Below the pieces are notes generated by a model. That model was not told the DNA's origin. It did not search any database and was given only the letters and a program-made list of their open reading frames with translations. Positions 44,760 through 54,540 of a stretch of 64,000 bases of DNA are shown here, piece by piece. The stretch comes from DATJKD01 sp963728295 (lineage in GTDB: Bacteria; Pseudomonadota; Gammaproteobacteria; Steroidobacterales; Steroidobacteraceae): NCBI GenBank assembly GCA_963728295.1, contig CAVSKB010000006.1:434001-498000 (forward strand), given 5' to 3'. The position numbers and the translations under genes were made by a program. Within the stretch, counting starts at the first letter, position 1. Each line of letters begins with the position of its first letter.

Positions 44760-45671
44760 ATGCTGGCGATCGCAGTCCACGGTGGCGCGGGCACGCTGCC
44801 CCGCGCCGAGCTCACTACGGCGAAGAGGCAGGCGTTCCGGGCGGGACTCGAGGCCGCGCTGCGTGCGGGTTACGCTCATCTGGAGGGCCGCAGCAGCAGT
44901 CTCGATGCGGTCGTCGCCGCGGTGCGAGTGCTCGAGGATGATCCGCTGTTCAACGCCGGCCGCGGCGCAGTCTACGCGGCGAATGGAACGATCGAGCTCG
45001 ACGCGTCGCTGATGGACGGCGCGACGCTGCGCGCCGGAGCCGTTGCGGGCGTGCGCCACGTGCGCAGCCCGATCGAGCTGGCGCGCCGCGTACTCGAGCA
45101 CTCGCCACACGTGATGCTCGCCGGCCAGGGAGCCGAGGAGTTCGCGCTCGAGCAGGGCATGGCACCGGTGCCGAACAGCTTCTTCGCGACCGACCATCGG
45201 CGGCTCGAGCTCGAGCGCGTCCTTCATGGCGAGCCGGCCGGGCCGGAATCGCTGACCGGCACCGTCGGCGCCGTCGCGCTCGACGTCCACGGCAATCTCG
45301 CGGCGGCCACCTCGACCGGCGGGCTGACGGCCAAGCGCTGGGGACGTATCGGCGATTCGCCGATCATCGGCGCGGGAACCTACGCGGCGAACGATGCCTG
45401 CGCCGTGTCTGCAACCGGTCACGGGGAATACTTCATCCGCCTGGCCGCCGCGCACGAGATAGCGGCGCTGATACGCTACGGAGGTCTCGGCGTCGCCGAG
45501 GCGACGGCCACGGTGTTACGGCGCGTCGGTGAGCTGGGCGGTTACGGCGGGGTGATTGCGATCGGGCGGGAAGGAGCGATTGCCATGCCGTTCAATTCAG
45601 ACGGAATGCTGCGCGGCGCGCTCGACTCGAGCGGCCGGTTCGAGATCGGAATGCTGAAAGACGACGCCTGA
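44760..45671 (+). CDS. iaaA: Isoaspartyl peptidase / L-asparaginase (N-terminal nucleophile hydrolase)
   Basis: A 303-residue plant-type asparaginase. The nucleophile is Thr168 in SLTGTVGAVALDVHGN, exposed by autocleavage. AVHGGAGTLPR opens the protein, and STGGLTAKRWGRIGDSPIIG is the substrate-binding region. These enzymes cleave isoaspartyl dipeptides and asparagine. The start at ATG 44760 is divergent from pyc with 110 bases between. RBS is weak. It converges with the small gene at 45686. Confidence 0.92.
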   Translation: MLAIAVHGGAGTLPRAELTTAKRQAFRAGLEAALRAGYAHLEGRSSSLDAVVAAVRVLEDDPLFNAGRGAVYAANGTIELDASLMDGATLRAGAVAGVRHVRSPIELARRVLEHSPHVMLAGQGAEEFALEQGMAPVPNSFFATDHRRLELERVLHGEPAGPESLTGTVGAVALDVHGNLAAATSTGGLTAKRWGRIGDSPIIGAGTYAANDACAVSATGHGEYFIRLAAAHEIAALIRYGGLGVAEATATVLRRVGELGGYGGVIAIGREGAIAMPFNSDGMLRGALDSSGRFEIGMLKDDA

Positions 45672-45685
45672 ACGGCGTCGGGCGA

Positions 45686-45898
45686 TCAAGACGACCCGAC
45701 CGGCCCGTAGCGTCGGTCCCGCGGCTGCTTGACCCGCGTCAGCCAGACCTCGTAGGGATCCCAGGCGCCAGTGGCGGACGGATCACGGCGCACCGAAGAT
45801 GCCGCGGATTCGACCCCGCCGGACTTCGCGCGACTGGCCACCTTGCCCTGGGCGTCTTCCCGCGACGCCGCCAGATCAAACTTCCTGTTCATCTCCAT
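45686..45898 (-). CDS. Small conserved-looking hypothetical protein
   Basis: A 70-residue protein that is hydrophilic and likely soluble. A basic N-terminus (MEMNRKFDLAASREDAQGKV) precedes a conserved-looking C-terminal stretch TGAWDPYEVWLTRVKQPRD. No domain is recognised. It is convergent with iaaA and lies 105 bases downstream of gshA on the same strand. Confidence 0.55.
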   Translation of the reverse strand: MEMNRKFDLAASREDAQGKVASRAKSGGVESAASSVRRDPSATGAWDPYEVWLTRVKQPRDRRYGPVGSS

Positions 45899-46003
45899 TT
45901 CCCTCGTCTTTTCCGTTCACCGGCTTCGTGTGCTCGCCCGTCCAAAGCGAGACACCGAGCCTAGGCCGCCCGCGTTGCACCCGGGTGACAACCCGGTGAC
46001 ACG

Positions 46004-47581
46004 TCAGCCCGCGAAGTATCGCGCAAGATACTGGTCGAAATCCAAACTATCTTGCCTCTCGATGTGGGCCTGCTCGGCCAGCGAGGCCTTGGCCCGGGCG
46101 GCGAACTCGGTCTGCCGGGTTTCATTCGGGGAATACAGTTCGAGGAAATACGCCTTATGTTGCTTCGACATTCGCAAGGCAAAGTTGAAAAATGACTCCC
46201 CGGTGGTATGCAGCTCCAGCAGGGTCCGCGCGGCAGGTGTCCGCGCCGGGTCACGCACCTTGGCCTCCTGCATTTCCAGTGCGGTGAGGTACGGCCGGTC
46301 GGCGTCACCCTCGTCCAGGAGCTCGCAAACACCGCGCATCGAGTCGACGATCTCGAGCGCCCAGTCGGCAAGCGGGATGTCGCGCCCGTCGCGCCGCAGC
46401 GCGAGTCCCGGCTCGCGTCCGCGCCGCGCAACCAGCGCGTGATTGCCATCGAGCTCCGCCTGCTCACCCGGTTCGATCGCGGGGCTCGCGCGCAGCACGC
46501 AGAACGCTGCGAACGCCTCGAGAAACCTCAGCTTGATCTGGTTGACGCCGACGGGATCGAAGGCGCTGACGTCGAGCGACCGCATCTCCACGTACTGCAC
46601 GCCCGCACGCTGCAGGGCGCGGGTGGGGCGCTCGCCGGTGCGGGCGACGCGCTTCGGGCGGATAAAGCTGTAGTACTCGTTCTCGATCTGCAGCCAATTG
46701 GCGTTCAGCTGCCGGTACTCGCCGTCGACCTTGACGCCGATCTGCTCATAGTCCGGATGTGGCGTCGTGATGGCATGGTTCAGGTCGCGAACGTAGTGAT
46801 CGAGACTGTTGACCGAGACACTGACGCCCGCCTGGTTCTTGTTCCGATAGCCGAGGTCACTCATCCGCAGCGACGTCGCATGCGGTGCATACAGCGTGCC
46901 GGGCGTCAGCTCCTGGAGCCCTTCAACTCTTCGCCCGACGAGGAAGGACTCACAGATCGCAGGCGAATTGCCGAACAGGTACAGCACGATCCAGCCATGA
47001 CGGCGGTAATTGCGCAGCAGCGCAAAGTACGCGTCGGACCTGAAATCCTGCGCGGAATCGTGGCTCCGGCACAGATCGGCCAGCACCGGCCAGAAATCCT
47101 CGGGAAAGGAGTAATTGAAATGCACGCCCGAGATTGCCTGCATGACCCGGCCGTAGCGATGTGCGAGACCCACGCGGTACACATGCTTCATCCGCCCGAC
47201 GTTCGACGTGCCGTAGCGCGCGATCGGTATGCTCGCGTCGTCCTTGACGGCGCAGGGCATGCTGGTCGCCCACAGCAGTTCGTCTTCCAGATGCCGGTAG
47301 ACGAACTGGTGCAGATCGCAGAGGAACTGCACCAGCTCCCAGCTCTGATGAAGCGGTGGGGTGACCAGCTCGATCAGCGCCTCGGAGTAGTCGGTGGTGA
47401 TGGTCTCGTTGGTCAGAGCCGAGCCCAGCGCGACGGGATGCGGCGTCTGGCTGATCCGACCATCGGGTTTGACCCGAAGCGACTCCTTCTCGAGGCCCTT
47501 CAGTCCACCCTGGAGCGCGTGAGCGGCGCCCCCGTTCGTGAGCCCGGAAAGTCGTTTTTCGTATTCTCGATCGATCGTCAT
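46004..47581 (-). CDS. gshA: Glutamate-cysteine ligase (gammaproteobacterial type)
   Basis: A 525-residue enzyme making gamma-glutamylcysteine, the first step of glutathione synthesis. GLKGLEKESLRVKPDGRISQ is the conserved substrate/ATP entry motif, ETITTDYSEALIELVTPP follows, and AISGVHFNYSFPEDFW, SDLGYRNKNQAGVSVSVNSL and VQYVEMRSLDVSAFDPVGV are all hallmark segments. ATG 47581 is preferred over an upstream start because MTIDREYEKRLSGL is the usual N-terminus. The length and motifs place the organism among gammaproteobacteria. Confidence 0.95.
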   Translation of the reverse strand: MTIDREYEKRLSGLTNGGAAHALQGGLKGLEKESLRVKPDGRISQTPHPVALGSALTNETITTDYSEALIELVTPPLHQSWELVQFLCDLHQFVYRHLEDELLWATSMPCAVKDDASIPIARYGTSNVGRMKHVYRVGLAHRYGRVMQAISGVHFNYSFPEDFWPVLADLCRSHDSAQDFRSDAYFALLRNYRRHGWIVLYLFGNSPAICESFLVGRRVEGLQELTPGTLYAPHATSLRMSDLGYRNKNQAGVSVSVNSLDHYVRDLNHAITTPHPDYEQIGVKVDGEYRQLNANWLQIENEYYSFIRPKRVARTGERPTRALQRAGVQYVEMRSLDVSAFDPVGVNQIKLRFLEAFAAFCVLRASPAIEPGEQAELDGNHALVARRGREPGLALRRDGRDIPLADWALEIVDSMRGVCELLDEGDADRPYLTALEMQEAKVRDPARTPAARTLLELHTTGESFFNFALRMSKQHKAYFLELYSPNETRQTEFAARAKASLAEQAHIERQDSLDFDQYLARYFAG

Positions 47582-47760
47582 GCAGAGCTGCGTTAGCGAC
47601 GGCCGGACTTCGGCGATCGGCGCGAGCGCGCGAGGCGCCGGGCCGCTAGGGTAGCAGGGACGCCTCCCGCAATACGCAAAGCGCGGAAGTCCTCGTCTCA
47701 AAGCCATGTCAATCGGACGACTATGGCTCGCGGGAGTAATTTTGACTGATCCTCGCGCCG

Positions 47761-47819
47761 GACGCCGCCTACGGGCAAGGGCCTCGCCGCAAGCGGTCCT
47801 TTTTCCGTGCCCCGGCGTC
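47761..47819. repeat. Nested inverted repeats upstream of the sigma-54 promoter
   Basis: GACGCCG (47761-47767) pairs with CGGCGTC (47813-47819), GGGCA (47773-47777) with TGCCC (47808-47812), and CCGC-AA-GCGG (47787-47796) forms an inner hairpin. It lies about 75-130 bases upstream of the -24/-12 element, where enhancer sites for a sigma-54 activator would be expected. It could also fold in RNA if transcribed from further upstream. Confidence 0.4.
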
Positions 47820-47892
47820 GGGATTCTTTACGCCTCCGTCCTCGTGATGGCTCGCCGGTTTTTTTATCGAACATAATCAGCCGTTTATTTTC

Positions 47893-47908
47893 TGGCACGA
47901 ATCCTGCT
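47893..47908 (+). promoter_or_regulatory. Sigma-54 (-24/-12) promoter of the PEP-CTERM gene
   Basis: TGGCACGAATCCTGCT matches TGGCACG-N4-TTGCW at every position but one, with exact GG-GC spacing. The predicted transcript start, near 47919, leaves about 50 bases to GTG 47968. Sigma-54 control by the PrsK/PrsR two-component system is known for PEP-CTERM genes. Confidence 0.8.
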
Positions 47909-47967
47909 GCATATTGGGCAAAGGGGGTGTGTCGGGGCATGCCCTTCAAGTTTTTGGAGCAGGGAAA

Positions 47968-48565
47968 GTGCGTAAATATTTCAAGTTGTTACTCGCAGTG
48001 GCCGGGCATTGGAATGCTCGCCACGTGGTCGTTCAACGCCCAGGCCGTCTCCATGAGTCGCAGGCGGCGATTGCAATCGACCGTGACTGTCGTCCCGCCT
48101 GCCGAAGACTTCTGTATTCGCAACAAGGAAACCTTAACCGTCCAACCTCGAGGCCTCGGCGTGAGCTGGACTGCCATCGACAAGGACGACGCCGGCCGAG
48201 CTCACCGACGGGAACGATGGCCGACACGGGCCAGCTCGAGTCGCTGTTCCACTGGACCGCCGGACCCGACGAAGACCCGAGCGATGCACACTTCGGACAG
48301 TGGTTCCTCGATGATTCCATCTCGGGGCACGATGACCTGCCTAGTGACGTCCTGAATTCGGGTCATCTCGTATTCTCGCAGCTTTGAGCTCGAGCACGTA
48401 GCACCTGGGCGGCGACTGAGATCTCCAGTTGAACAGGGACTTTCGAACATGCGAGCCTGTACGGGATCGTCGGCGATACGACGGTGCCTGAACCCGGCAC
48501 GCTCGGCACTCCTGGGCCTGGGCTTGCTCGCAGTCGGCTTGGCCCGTCGCCGGCGCATGCACTGA
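47968..48565 (+). CDS. PEP-CTERM exported protein, frame-disrupted
   Basis: A secreted or surface protein of about 198 residues sorted by an exosortase. Signal peptide: VRKYFKLLLAVAG in one frame continues IGMLATWSFNAQA in the next (frame change near 48008). The mature part includes TVTVVPPAEDFCIRNKETL and GVSWTAIDKDD, then LESLFHWTAGPDEDPSDAHF in a further frame. The C-terminus is the PEP-CTERM tripartite signal: VPEPGT, a hydrophobic stretch (LLGLGLLAVGLA) and the basic tail RRRRMH, with another frame change near 48507. At least three frame changes are needed. GTG 47968 follows AGGG. Function of the mature domain is unknown, and no exosortase is in the window. Confidence 0.75.
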
Positions 48566-48600
48566 ACCCGCATCCCCGACTTCCTTTTTGAGGTCCGTCA

Positions 48601-48628
48601 ACGCCCCGCTCTGCGGGGCGTTTTCGTT
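48601..48628 (+). terminator. Rho-independent terminator after the PEP-CTERM gene
   Basis: ACGCCCCGC-TCT-GCGGGGCGT is a 9-base-pair GC-rich stem with a 3-base loop followed by TTTCGTTT. It lies 36 bases after the stop codon. Confidence 0.85.
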
Positions 48629-48688
48629 TGCAGGTCCGGGCCGTTGGGGCGCGAGGACCCAGGGCCACGTGTGAGTTATCCTCGGTAC

Positions 48689-49033
48689 ATGAAACGGCTC
48701 GAAGCCGTGGTTGGCTCTGCTGGCGCTACTCGCACCCAGGCGCGCATGCCGAGGATTCCACTCCGCTGCGGCTCGCGCCTCGCGAGCACCGGCGACACCA
48801 AGTACAAGGTCGTCCAGATCTGCGGCCAACCCCACGCGGTCAGCGTCGTCGGCAGCATGTTCGAATCGCGCCTCTGGTACACCGGAAACCGGTACTACTA
48901 CCTGGACCCGCCGTACCAGTACGTGCCGATCGAGGTCTGGACCTACAACTTCGGCCCCAACAAGCTTCTGCGCCTGCTGCGCTTCGAAGGCGATGAGCTG
49001 ATGGAGATCCGTTCGGATGGATACGGCTACTGA
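48689..49033 (+). CDS. DUF2845 protein, probable frame changes in the signal region
   Basis: About 114 residues. From residue 27 the protein reads LRCGSRLASTGDTKYKVVQI, CGQPHAVS and VWTYNFGPNKLLRLLRFEGD, the DUF2845 pattern with two conserved Cys. A secretion signal is recovered only by combining frames (MKRLEAVV, then LALLALLAP, then GAHAEDSTPLRCGS), so one or two errors lie in 48712-48770. DUF2845 proteins are small periplasmic or outer-membrane-associated proteins of unknown role. The end overlaps the paralogous gene that follows. Confidence 0.7.
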   Translation: MKRLEAVVGSAGATRTQARMPRIPLRCGSRLASTGDTKYKVVQICGQPHAVSVVGSMFESRLWYTGNRYYYLDPPYQYVPIEVWTYNFGPNKLLRLLRFEGDELMEIRSDGYGY

Positions 49034-49391
49034 TTCGTCGTCTTCATCGCGTCCGCTGATCGCCGTGGCGACATTGCTGCTCCTGGCGGCGCTGCCAGCC
49101 GCAGCGGATTCGATGCGCTGCGGCAGCAAGCTCGTCGTCGACGGCGACACCATCGAGAAGGTGCTTTACCACTGCGGCGAACCGGTGTCGAAGGAACGCT
49201 ACTGGATTACCCGCCAGCCGCGCTACTACGTGGGCAGCAACGAATACTCATTTCCGGGCGAGGAGGACGTGCCGGTCGACCTCTGGACCTACGATTTCGG
49301 TCCCAACAAGCTCATGCAGCGCCTGCGCTTCGTCGCCGGAGAATTGAAGAGCATCGAAACACTCGGGTACGGCAGCACCGGCGGCGGCTAA
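49017..49391 (+). CDS. DUF2845 protein, second copy
   Basis: A 124-residue exported protein. The signal peptide PLIAVATLLLLAALPAAADS is followed by MRCGSKLVVDGDTIEKVLYH, CGEPVSKERYW and VDLWTYDFGPNKLMQRLRFV. It aligns with the preceding gene along its length, so the two are a tandem duplication. The start overlaps the first gene by 17 bases, and the stop overlaps the end of the convergent DUF885 gene by 4. Function unknown. Confidence 0.82.
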   Translation: MDTATDSSSSSRPLIAVATLLLLAALPAAADSMRCGSKLVVDGDTIEKVLYHCGEPVSKERYWITRQPRYYVGSNEYSFPGEEDVPVDLWTYDFGPNKLMQRLRFVAGELKSIETLGYGSTGGG

Positions 49392-51206
49392 TGCTTCGCC
49401 TCGAGCCAGCGCCGGGTGTGCGCTTCCAGCACGGGCAGCGGCAGCGAGCCGCCAGCCAGGACCTGCGTGTGGAACTCGCGGATGTCGAAGCGCGCACCGA
49501 GCGCCCGCTCGGCCTCGCGGCGCAGCGCCCGGATGCGGATCTCACCCACCTTGTACGCGAGCGCCTGTCCGGGCCGCGCAATGTAGCGCTCGACTTCGGC
49601 GACGATGTCGGCGCGCCCAAGTGAGGTGTTGGCCCGCATGTAGTCGATGGCCTGCTCGCGCGTCCAGCCCTGCGAGTGCAGCCCTGTGTCGACCACCAGC
49701 CGTACGGCTCGCCAGATCTCCATCATGAGCGCGCCAAGCTCGCTGTACGGGTCGTCGTAAAGACCGAGCGCGCGACCCAGGGATTCGGCGTACAAGCCCC
49801 AGCCCTCGTCGTAGGCCGTGAACTCGGCGTGGCGCCGGAACCGCGGCAACTCCTCCGTCTCCTGCGCCAGCGAGACCTGGAAGTGATGTCCCGGCACCGC
49901 TTCGTGCAGGTAAATGGCGTGCATCAGGTAGGTCGGTCGCGACGGCAGGTCCCAGGTGTTGACGTAGAAGACGCCCGGCCGCTTGCCGTCCGGGCTGCCC
50001 GGGCGATACGAGGCCGACGCCGCCGACTGCTCGCGAAACGGCTCGACGGGGCGGATCTCGAAATCCGCCTTGGGGGCAATCGCGAACTGCCGTGGCATTG
50101 CGGCCGCGACCCGCGCCCTCAGATCGCGATAACCGCCGAGCAGCGCTTCGGCGTCGCTCGCCACGAAGCGTGGATCACCGCGCAGCTTCTCGAACAAGCT
50201 GCGCAGATCGCCCGTGTGCGCCGACACTCGTCTTGAGCCGCTCCATCGCCGCGCGGATCCGCGCGACCTCCGACAGACCGAGCTCGTGCACCTGCTGCGG
50301 CGTCAGCGCCGTGGTCGTGTGCAACCGCACGTAGTAGGCGTACCAGGCGGCGCCGTTCGGAAGCTCCGACAAGCCCACGCTCGGACGCGTGCCGGCGAGA
50401 TAATCGTTCTCCAGGTAATCGCGCAGGCGCCGGATGGCCGGTAGAACCGCCTCGCGTAGCTTGCGGTCCCACGATACGAGGATCCGCTGGCGGTCCGCGA
50501 CCGAGAGGCCTGCCGGCAGATTGACGATCGGCCGCCAGAGTACGCTGTCCTTCGGGTCGTCGACTGCAAGCGCCGTGAGCTGCGGGATCGTCCGCTCGAT
50601 GACGATGCGCGGTTGCACCACGCCCTTCGCGGCGCCCGATCGCATGTTATTGATCGCCTGCTCGACCCAGGCGACGAACCCGTCCATGCGTGAAAGAAAA
50701 TTGTCGTAGTCCTGCGCGGTCGCGAACGGGTGGACATCGCCGCCGGAACCAATCACCGCGAACTGCGCGGGCCGCCCGAAGAGCTGGTCTACGGGCAGAA
50801 GCTCTGCCGGATACCGGTATCCCTCGATCGCGATCTCGCGGCCGTACTTGAAGGCATCGTAAGTGATGCGGTCCTGATCGCTCAGTCCCGCCGGATCAAC
50901 GTCGCGCAGGTCTTCCAGCGAGTCCTGCTCGTTGGCGAGCGAATTGGCGAGCCAGGTCGGGCTCAGGTAGTCGCCGAACAGCGCGTCGTAGCGGTGCTCG
51001 CCCTGCTCGCTCGCAGTGAGCGGGTTGAGCTCGAGCCACCGCTCGTACCAGGCATCGACCACGGCGGCCAGGCGTTGGGCATCCGGGCTCGGCGCGGCGG
51101 ACGCAGCGGCCGGATCGCTGCCGCCGGTTCCATCCCCGCCACCGCAGCCACCCGCGGCAACCGCGAGCAATCCGGCGAGCAGGAGACGGCGTCGATCGAC
51201 CCGCAT
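49388..51206 (-). CDS. DUF885 (HExxxGHH-type) lipoprotein, one frame change
   Basis: About 606 residues. The N-terminal lipobox (LLAVAAGGC) predicts an acylated periplasmic protein, and most of the rest is helical. YLHEAVPGHHFQVSLAQE is the conserved HExxxGHH segment, resembling a zinc peptidase site, and FTAYDEGWGLYAESLGR follows. The last part contains PGQALAYKVGEIRIRALRR. The frame changes near 50228. Members of this family (PF05960) are usually annotated peptidases, but activity has not been established for most. It is arranged in tandem with its paralogue, 5 bases apart. Confidence 0.85.
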
Positions 51207-51211
51207 GTCCC

Positions 51212-53025
51212 TCAACGCCGCGCTTCGATCCAGCGGTCGATCTTGCGCTCGAGGATCTCCATCGGCACCGCGCCATCGCTCAGGACTTCGCGGTGGAAGT
51301 CACGGATGTCGAACTTCGCGCCCAGCGACGCCTCCGCCTTGCGGCGCAAGGCCTGGATGCGCAGATCGCCTACCTTGTAACCGAGCGCCTGTCCGGGCCA
51401 GGCGATGTAGCGCTCGACTTCGGATTCGACATCCGATGGCGCGAGCGTGGAGTTCGCGATCATGTACTCGATCGCCTGCTCGCGGGTCCAGCCCTTCGCG
51501 TGCAGACCCGTGTCGACGACCAGCCGCATCGCGCGCAGCTGCTCGTCGTTGAGCCGGCCGAAAGCCTGGTACGGATCGGTGAAGAGTCCCAGCTCCGGTC
51601 CGAGAAACTCCGCGTACAGCGCCCAGCCTTCGACATAGGCCGTGTAGTCGCCGCCGAAGCGGCGAAAGCGCGGCAGCCCCGTCAGCTCCTGCTGGATCGA
51701 CACCTGGAAATGGTGACCCGGCGACGCCTCGTGCAGCGACAGGGTCTCCACGCCGAAGCGCGGCAGGGCTTTCAGATCGTAAGTGTTGACGTAGAAGATG
51801 CCGGGTCGTGAACCGTCCGCCGAGGCCGCCTGGTAGTAGGCGCCGGCGGCCGATTTGGCGCGGAAGGCTTCGACCTCGCGCACCTCGTAATCCGCCTTCG
51901 GGAACACGGAGAAGAGCTTCGGCAGTGCGGCGTCGATCCGCTTCTTCACGTCCAGGTAGGCCGCGATCAGCTCCGTGCCCGTTCGTGAAGTAGAACTTCG
52001 GATCGCTGCGCAGGTACGTGAAGAAGGCGGGCAGATCGCCCTGGAAACCGACTCTCTGGCGCACCTTGTCCATCTCGCCAAGGATGCGCGTCACCTCGCG
52101 AAGGCCGAGCTCGTGAATCTCCTCGGGCGTCATCGCCGTCGTCGTGTGCTCGGCCACGAAGAATTTGTACCAGGCCTCGCCGTCCGGCAGCGCCGTCCAC
52201 GCGACGCTCGTGCGCGTGCGCGGCAGATACTCGTCCTGCACGAAGGTGTGCAGCCGACGGTACGCGGGCACAAGCCTGTCGCGGATCATCGGATGTGTAT
52301 GCAGCGGTCAGCCGTTCACGATCGGCGGCGGTAAAGCTCGCCGGAAGATTGCGGATCGGCGCGTAGTAATCGCTCTTCGTCGGATCCTCGACGATCATCG
52401 CGTCGAGCTGCGGCAGCACCTTCTCCATCACGGGCCGCGGCTGCACTACACCCTTCGCCATGCCTTCGCGCATGTTGACGATCGCCTGGTCCATCCAGAC
52501 GATGAAACCGTCCAGACGCCCGAGCCAGTTGTCGTAGTCCTTTACGGTCGCGAACGGTTGCGCGTTGGTGCCCGAGCCCAGCGCGGGCATCACCGTGTGG
52601 AGTCCGCCCTTCTGATCGACCGGAATCAGGTAATCCGGGAACCGCTCGGACTCGAGCGCGCGCTCACGCTCCCTCAGGAAAATCTCGAGGGAGATGCGGT
52701 CCGCCCCGTCGAGTGCGTCTGGATCGATCCGCCTGGCGGCCGCCAGGTAGCGCTCATTGAGGTCGTGCTGCTTCGCGCGCTGCTCGGGCCCGATGCTGTT
52801 CGGCAGGCGATCGTTGTAGCGGTTGTCTCCGATGTAGGTCGCCAGGAGCGGATTCAGCTCGAGCAGCTCCTCGAAGTAGCGATCGAGAAGCGTGCCGAGC
52901 TCCGCGTGGGCTCCCGGGACCGGAACTGCGGTCGGGGGTGTTTGCGCCGCCGGAGGGGCCGGGGATTCGGTGACGCAGCCGGCAAGCAGGCCGGCGGCAG
53001 TCAAAAGGATGGTGGCACGCGGCAT
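51212..53025 (-). CDS. DUF885 (HExxxGHH-type) lipoprotein, paralogue of the adjacent gene, two frame changes
   Basis: About 604 residues with lipobox LLTAAGLLAGC. SLHEASPGHHFQVSIQQE, YTAYVEGWALYAEFLGPE and PGQALGYKVGDLRIQALRR align closely with the downstream paralogue, showing a tandem duplication. The frame changes near 52295 and 51975. The upstream member lies 5 bases from the next, so both are likely in one transcript. The Pro-rich stretch after the lipobox (ESPAPPAAQTPPTAVPVP) is probably a tether. Enzymatic role unknown; peptidase is the best family-based guess. Confidence 0.85.
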
Positions 53026-53126
53026 CGAATTACCCGGGCTTGATTGATTGGCCGCGGAGTATAGAGCAGCGGTCGCCGCGGGTTCAGCGTCACTGGCGCG
53101 GCGAAGAGTCGATTCGTCGCGGATCT

Positions 53127-54410
53127 TCAGCGTTCGAGGATCGCGGTCACGCCCATGCCGCCCGCGGTGCAGATCGAAATCAGCCCACGTCCGTGCCCGA
53201 GCTGTGCAAGCTGCTTGGCGAGCATGGCGACGATACGCGCGCCCGTGGCGGCGAAAGGATGTCCGAAGGCGAGGCTGCTGCCGTTGACGTTCAGCCGCGC
53301 GCGGTCGACCGTCCCCAGCGGCCCGTCGAGGCCGAGCCTGTCACGGCAGAACTCGGGCGATTCCCAGGCCTTGAGCGTGCAGAGCACCTGTGCGGCGAAG
53401 GCCTCGTGGATCTCGTAGAAATCGAAATCCGACAGCGCGAGTCGCGCATCGGCAAGCATCCGCGGCACGCCGTAGGCCGGCGCCATCAGGAGCCCCTCGC
53501 CGTGGACGAAGTCGACGGCCGCCACCTTGCCGTAGGTCAGCCATGCCAGCACCGGCAGTCCACGGGCGCGCGCCCACTCCTCGTTCGCGAGCAGCACCGC
53601 GGCCGCGCCGTCGGTCATCGGCGTCGAGTTGCCGGCGGTCAGCGTCCCGCCGCCCTGCATTGGAAATGCGGGCTTCAGTTTCGCGAGCTTCTCCAGCGTG
53701 CTGTCGCGGCGAAGGTTGTTGTCGACCGCGAGTCCCTGGAACGGAATCATCAAGTCGGCGAAAAAGCCCGCGTCGTACGCCGCCGCCGCTCGGGCATGGC
53801 TCTCGAGAGCGAAGGCATCCTGCGCTTCTCGCGAGATCTGCCAGGTGCGCGCCATGAGCTCGGTGCTCTGCCCCATCGAGAGCCCCGTGCGCGCCTCTAC
53901 CACGGCGGGCAGGCTGGGCTTCAAGTGCCCGGGCCGGAGCCCGAGCCAGGGCTTCAGCCGCTCGCCCATCGACCGCCCGCGCGAGCTGCGCAGCAGGATC
54001 TTCCGCAGGCCTTCGCTGACACCGATCGGCACGTCGCTCGCGGTGTCGACGCCGCCCGCGATGCCGCTGTCGATCTGGCCGAGCGCGATCTTCATCCCCA
54101 TCAGGATCGCGGCTTCGAGGCTCGTGCCACAGGCACGCTGCAGGTCCATGCCGGGCGTCTCGGCCGACAGGCCGCTCGAAAGGACGCTCTCGCGCACCAG
54201 GTTGTAGTCGCGCGAGTGTTTGAGCACGGCGCCCGCTGCAACATCGCCCAACCGCTCGCCCGCCAGCGAATAGCGATCGACCAGCGCGCGCAGCGTGGCG
54301 ACCAGCATGTCCTGGTTGCTGCACTCGGCATAGGCGCCCATCGAGCGCGCGAACGGGATGCGAACACCGCCGACGACGGCCACGCGCCTGACCTGCGATC
54401 CGACCAGCAT
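53127..54410 (-). CDS. Acetyl-CoA acyltransferase (thiolase)
   Basis: A 427-residue thiolase that cleaves 3-oxoacyl-CoA, or condenses acyl-CoAs. The nucleophile Cys94 lies in LQRACGTSLEAA, the catalytic His in NGSSLAFGHPFAATGAR, and the second Cys in ICTAGGMGVTAI. NSTPMTDGAAAVLLANEEWA and FYEIHEAFAAQVLCTLKAW are typical of the FadI/long-chain group. It probably serves fatty-acid beta-oxidation. It is not adjacent to an acyl-CoA dehydrogenase or fadJ gene in this window. Confidence 0.9.
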   Translation of the reverse strand: MLVGSQVRRVAVVGGVRIPFARSMGAYAECSNQDMLVATLRALVDRYSLAGERLGDVAAGAVLKHSRDYNLVRESVLSSGLSAETPGMDLQRACGTSLEAAILMGMKIALGQIDSGIAGGVDTASDVPIGVSEGLRKILLRSSRGRSMGERLKPWLGLRPGHLKPSLPAVVEARTGLSMGQSTELMARTWQISREAQDAFALESHARAAAAYDAGFFADLMIPFQGLAVDNNLRRDSTLEKLAKLKPAFPMQGGGTLTAGNSTPMTDGAAAVLLANEEWARARGLPVLAWLTYGKVAAVDFVHGEGLLMAPAYGVPRMLADARLALSDFDFYEIHEAFAAQVLCTLKAWESPEFCRDRLGLDGPLGTVDRARLNVNGSSLAFGHPFAATGARIVAMLAKQLAQLGHGRGLISICTAGGMGVTAILER

Positions 54411-54540
54411 GGGCCTGCTCCGAAGTGGGTGACGTTCTGCATTCGCAGTCTACGACTGCGATCCGCATGACGGGCGCCGAAACAGAGGGTATTCCCAATT
54501 CTGATACCTTGCCGCGACCATCCGGGCCGAGGCGCACTGC

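Larger units (their letters stand above)
47582..47967. other. 386-base non-coding region upstream of the PEP-CTERM gene
   Basis: No convincing gene is present. It holds the upstream region of gshA, the nested inverted repeat at 47761-47819 and the sigma-54 promoter at 47893. Low-complexity A/T tracts (for example a run of T near 47860) mark the promoter-proximal part. Confidence 0.6.

Noticed and set aside
47761..47819. Cyclic-di-GMP riboswitch before the PEP-CTERM gene
   Set aside because: The GEMM core words (for example GGGACGCAAAGCC-type) are absent, and the element lies upstream of the predicted sigma-54 transcript start.
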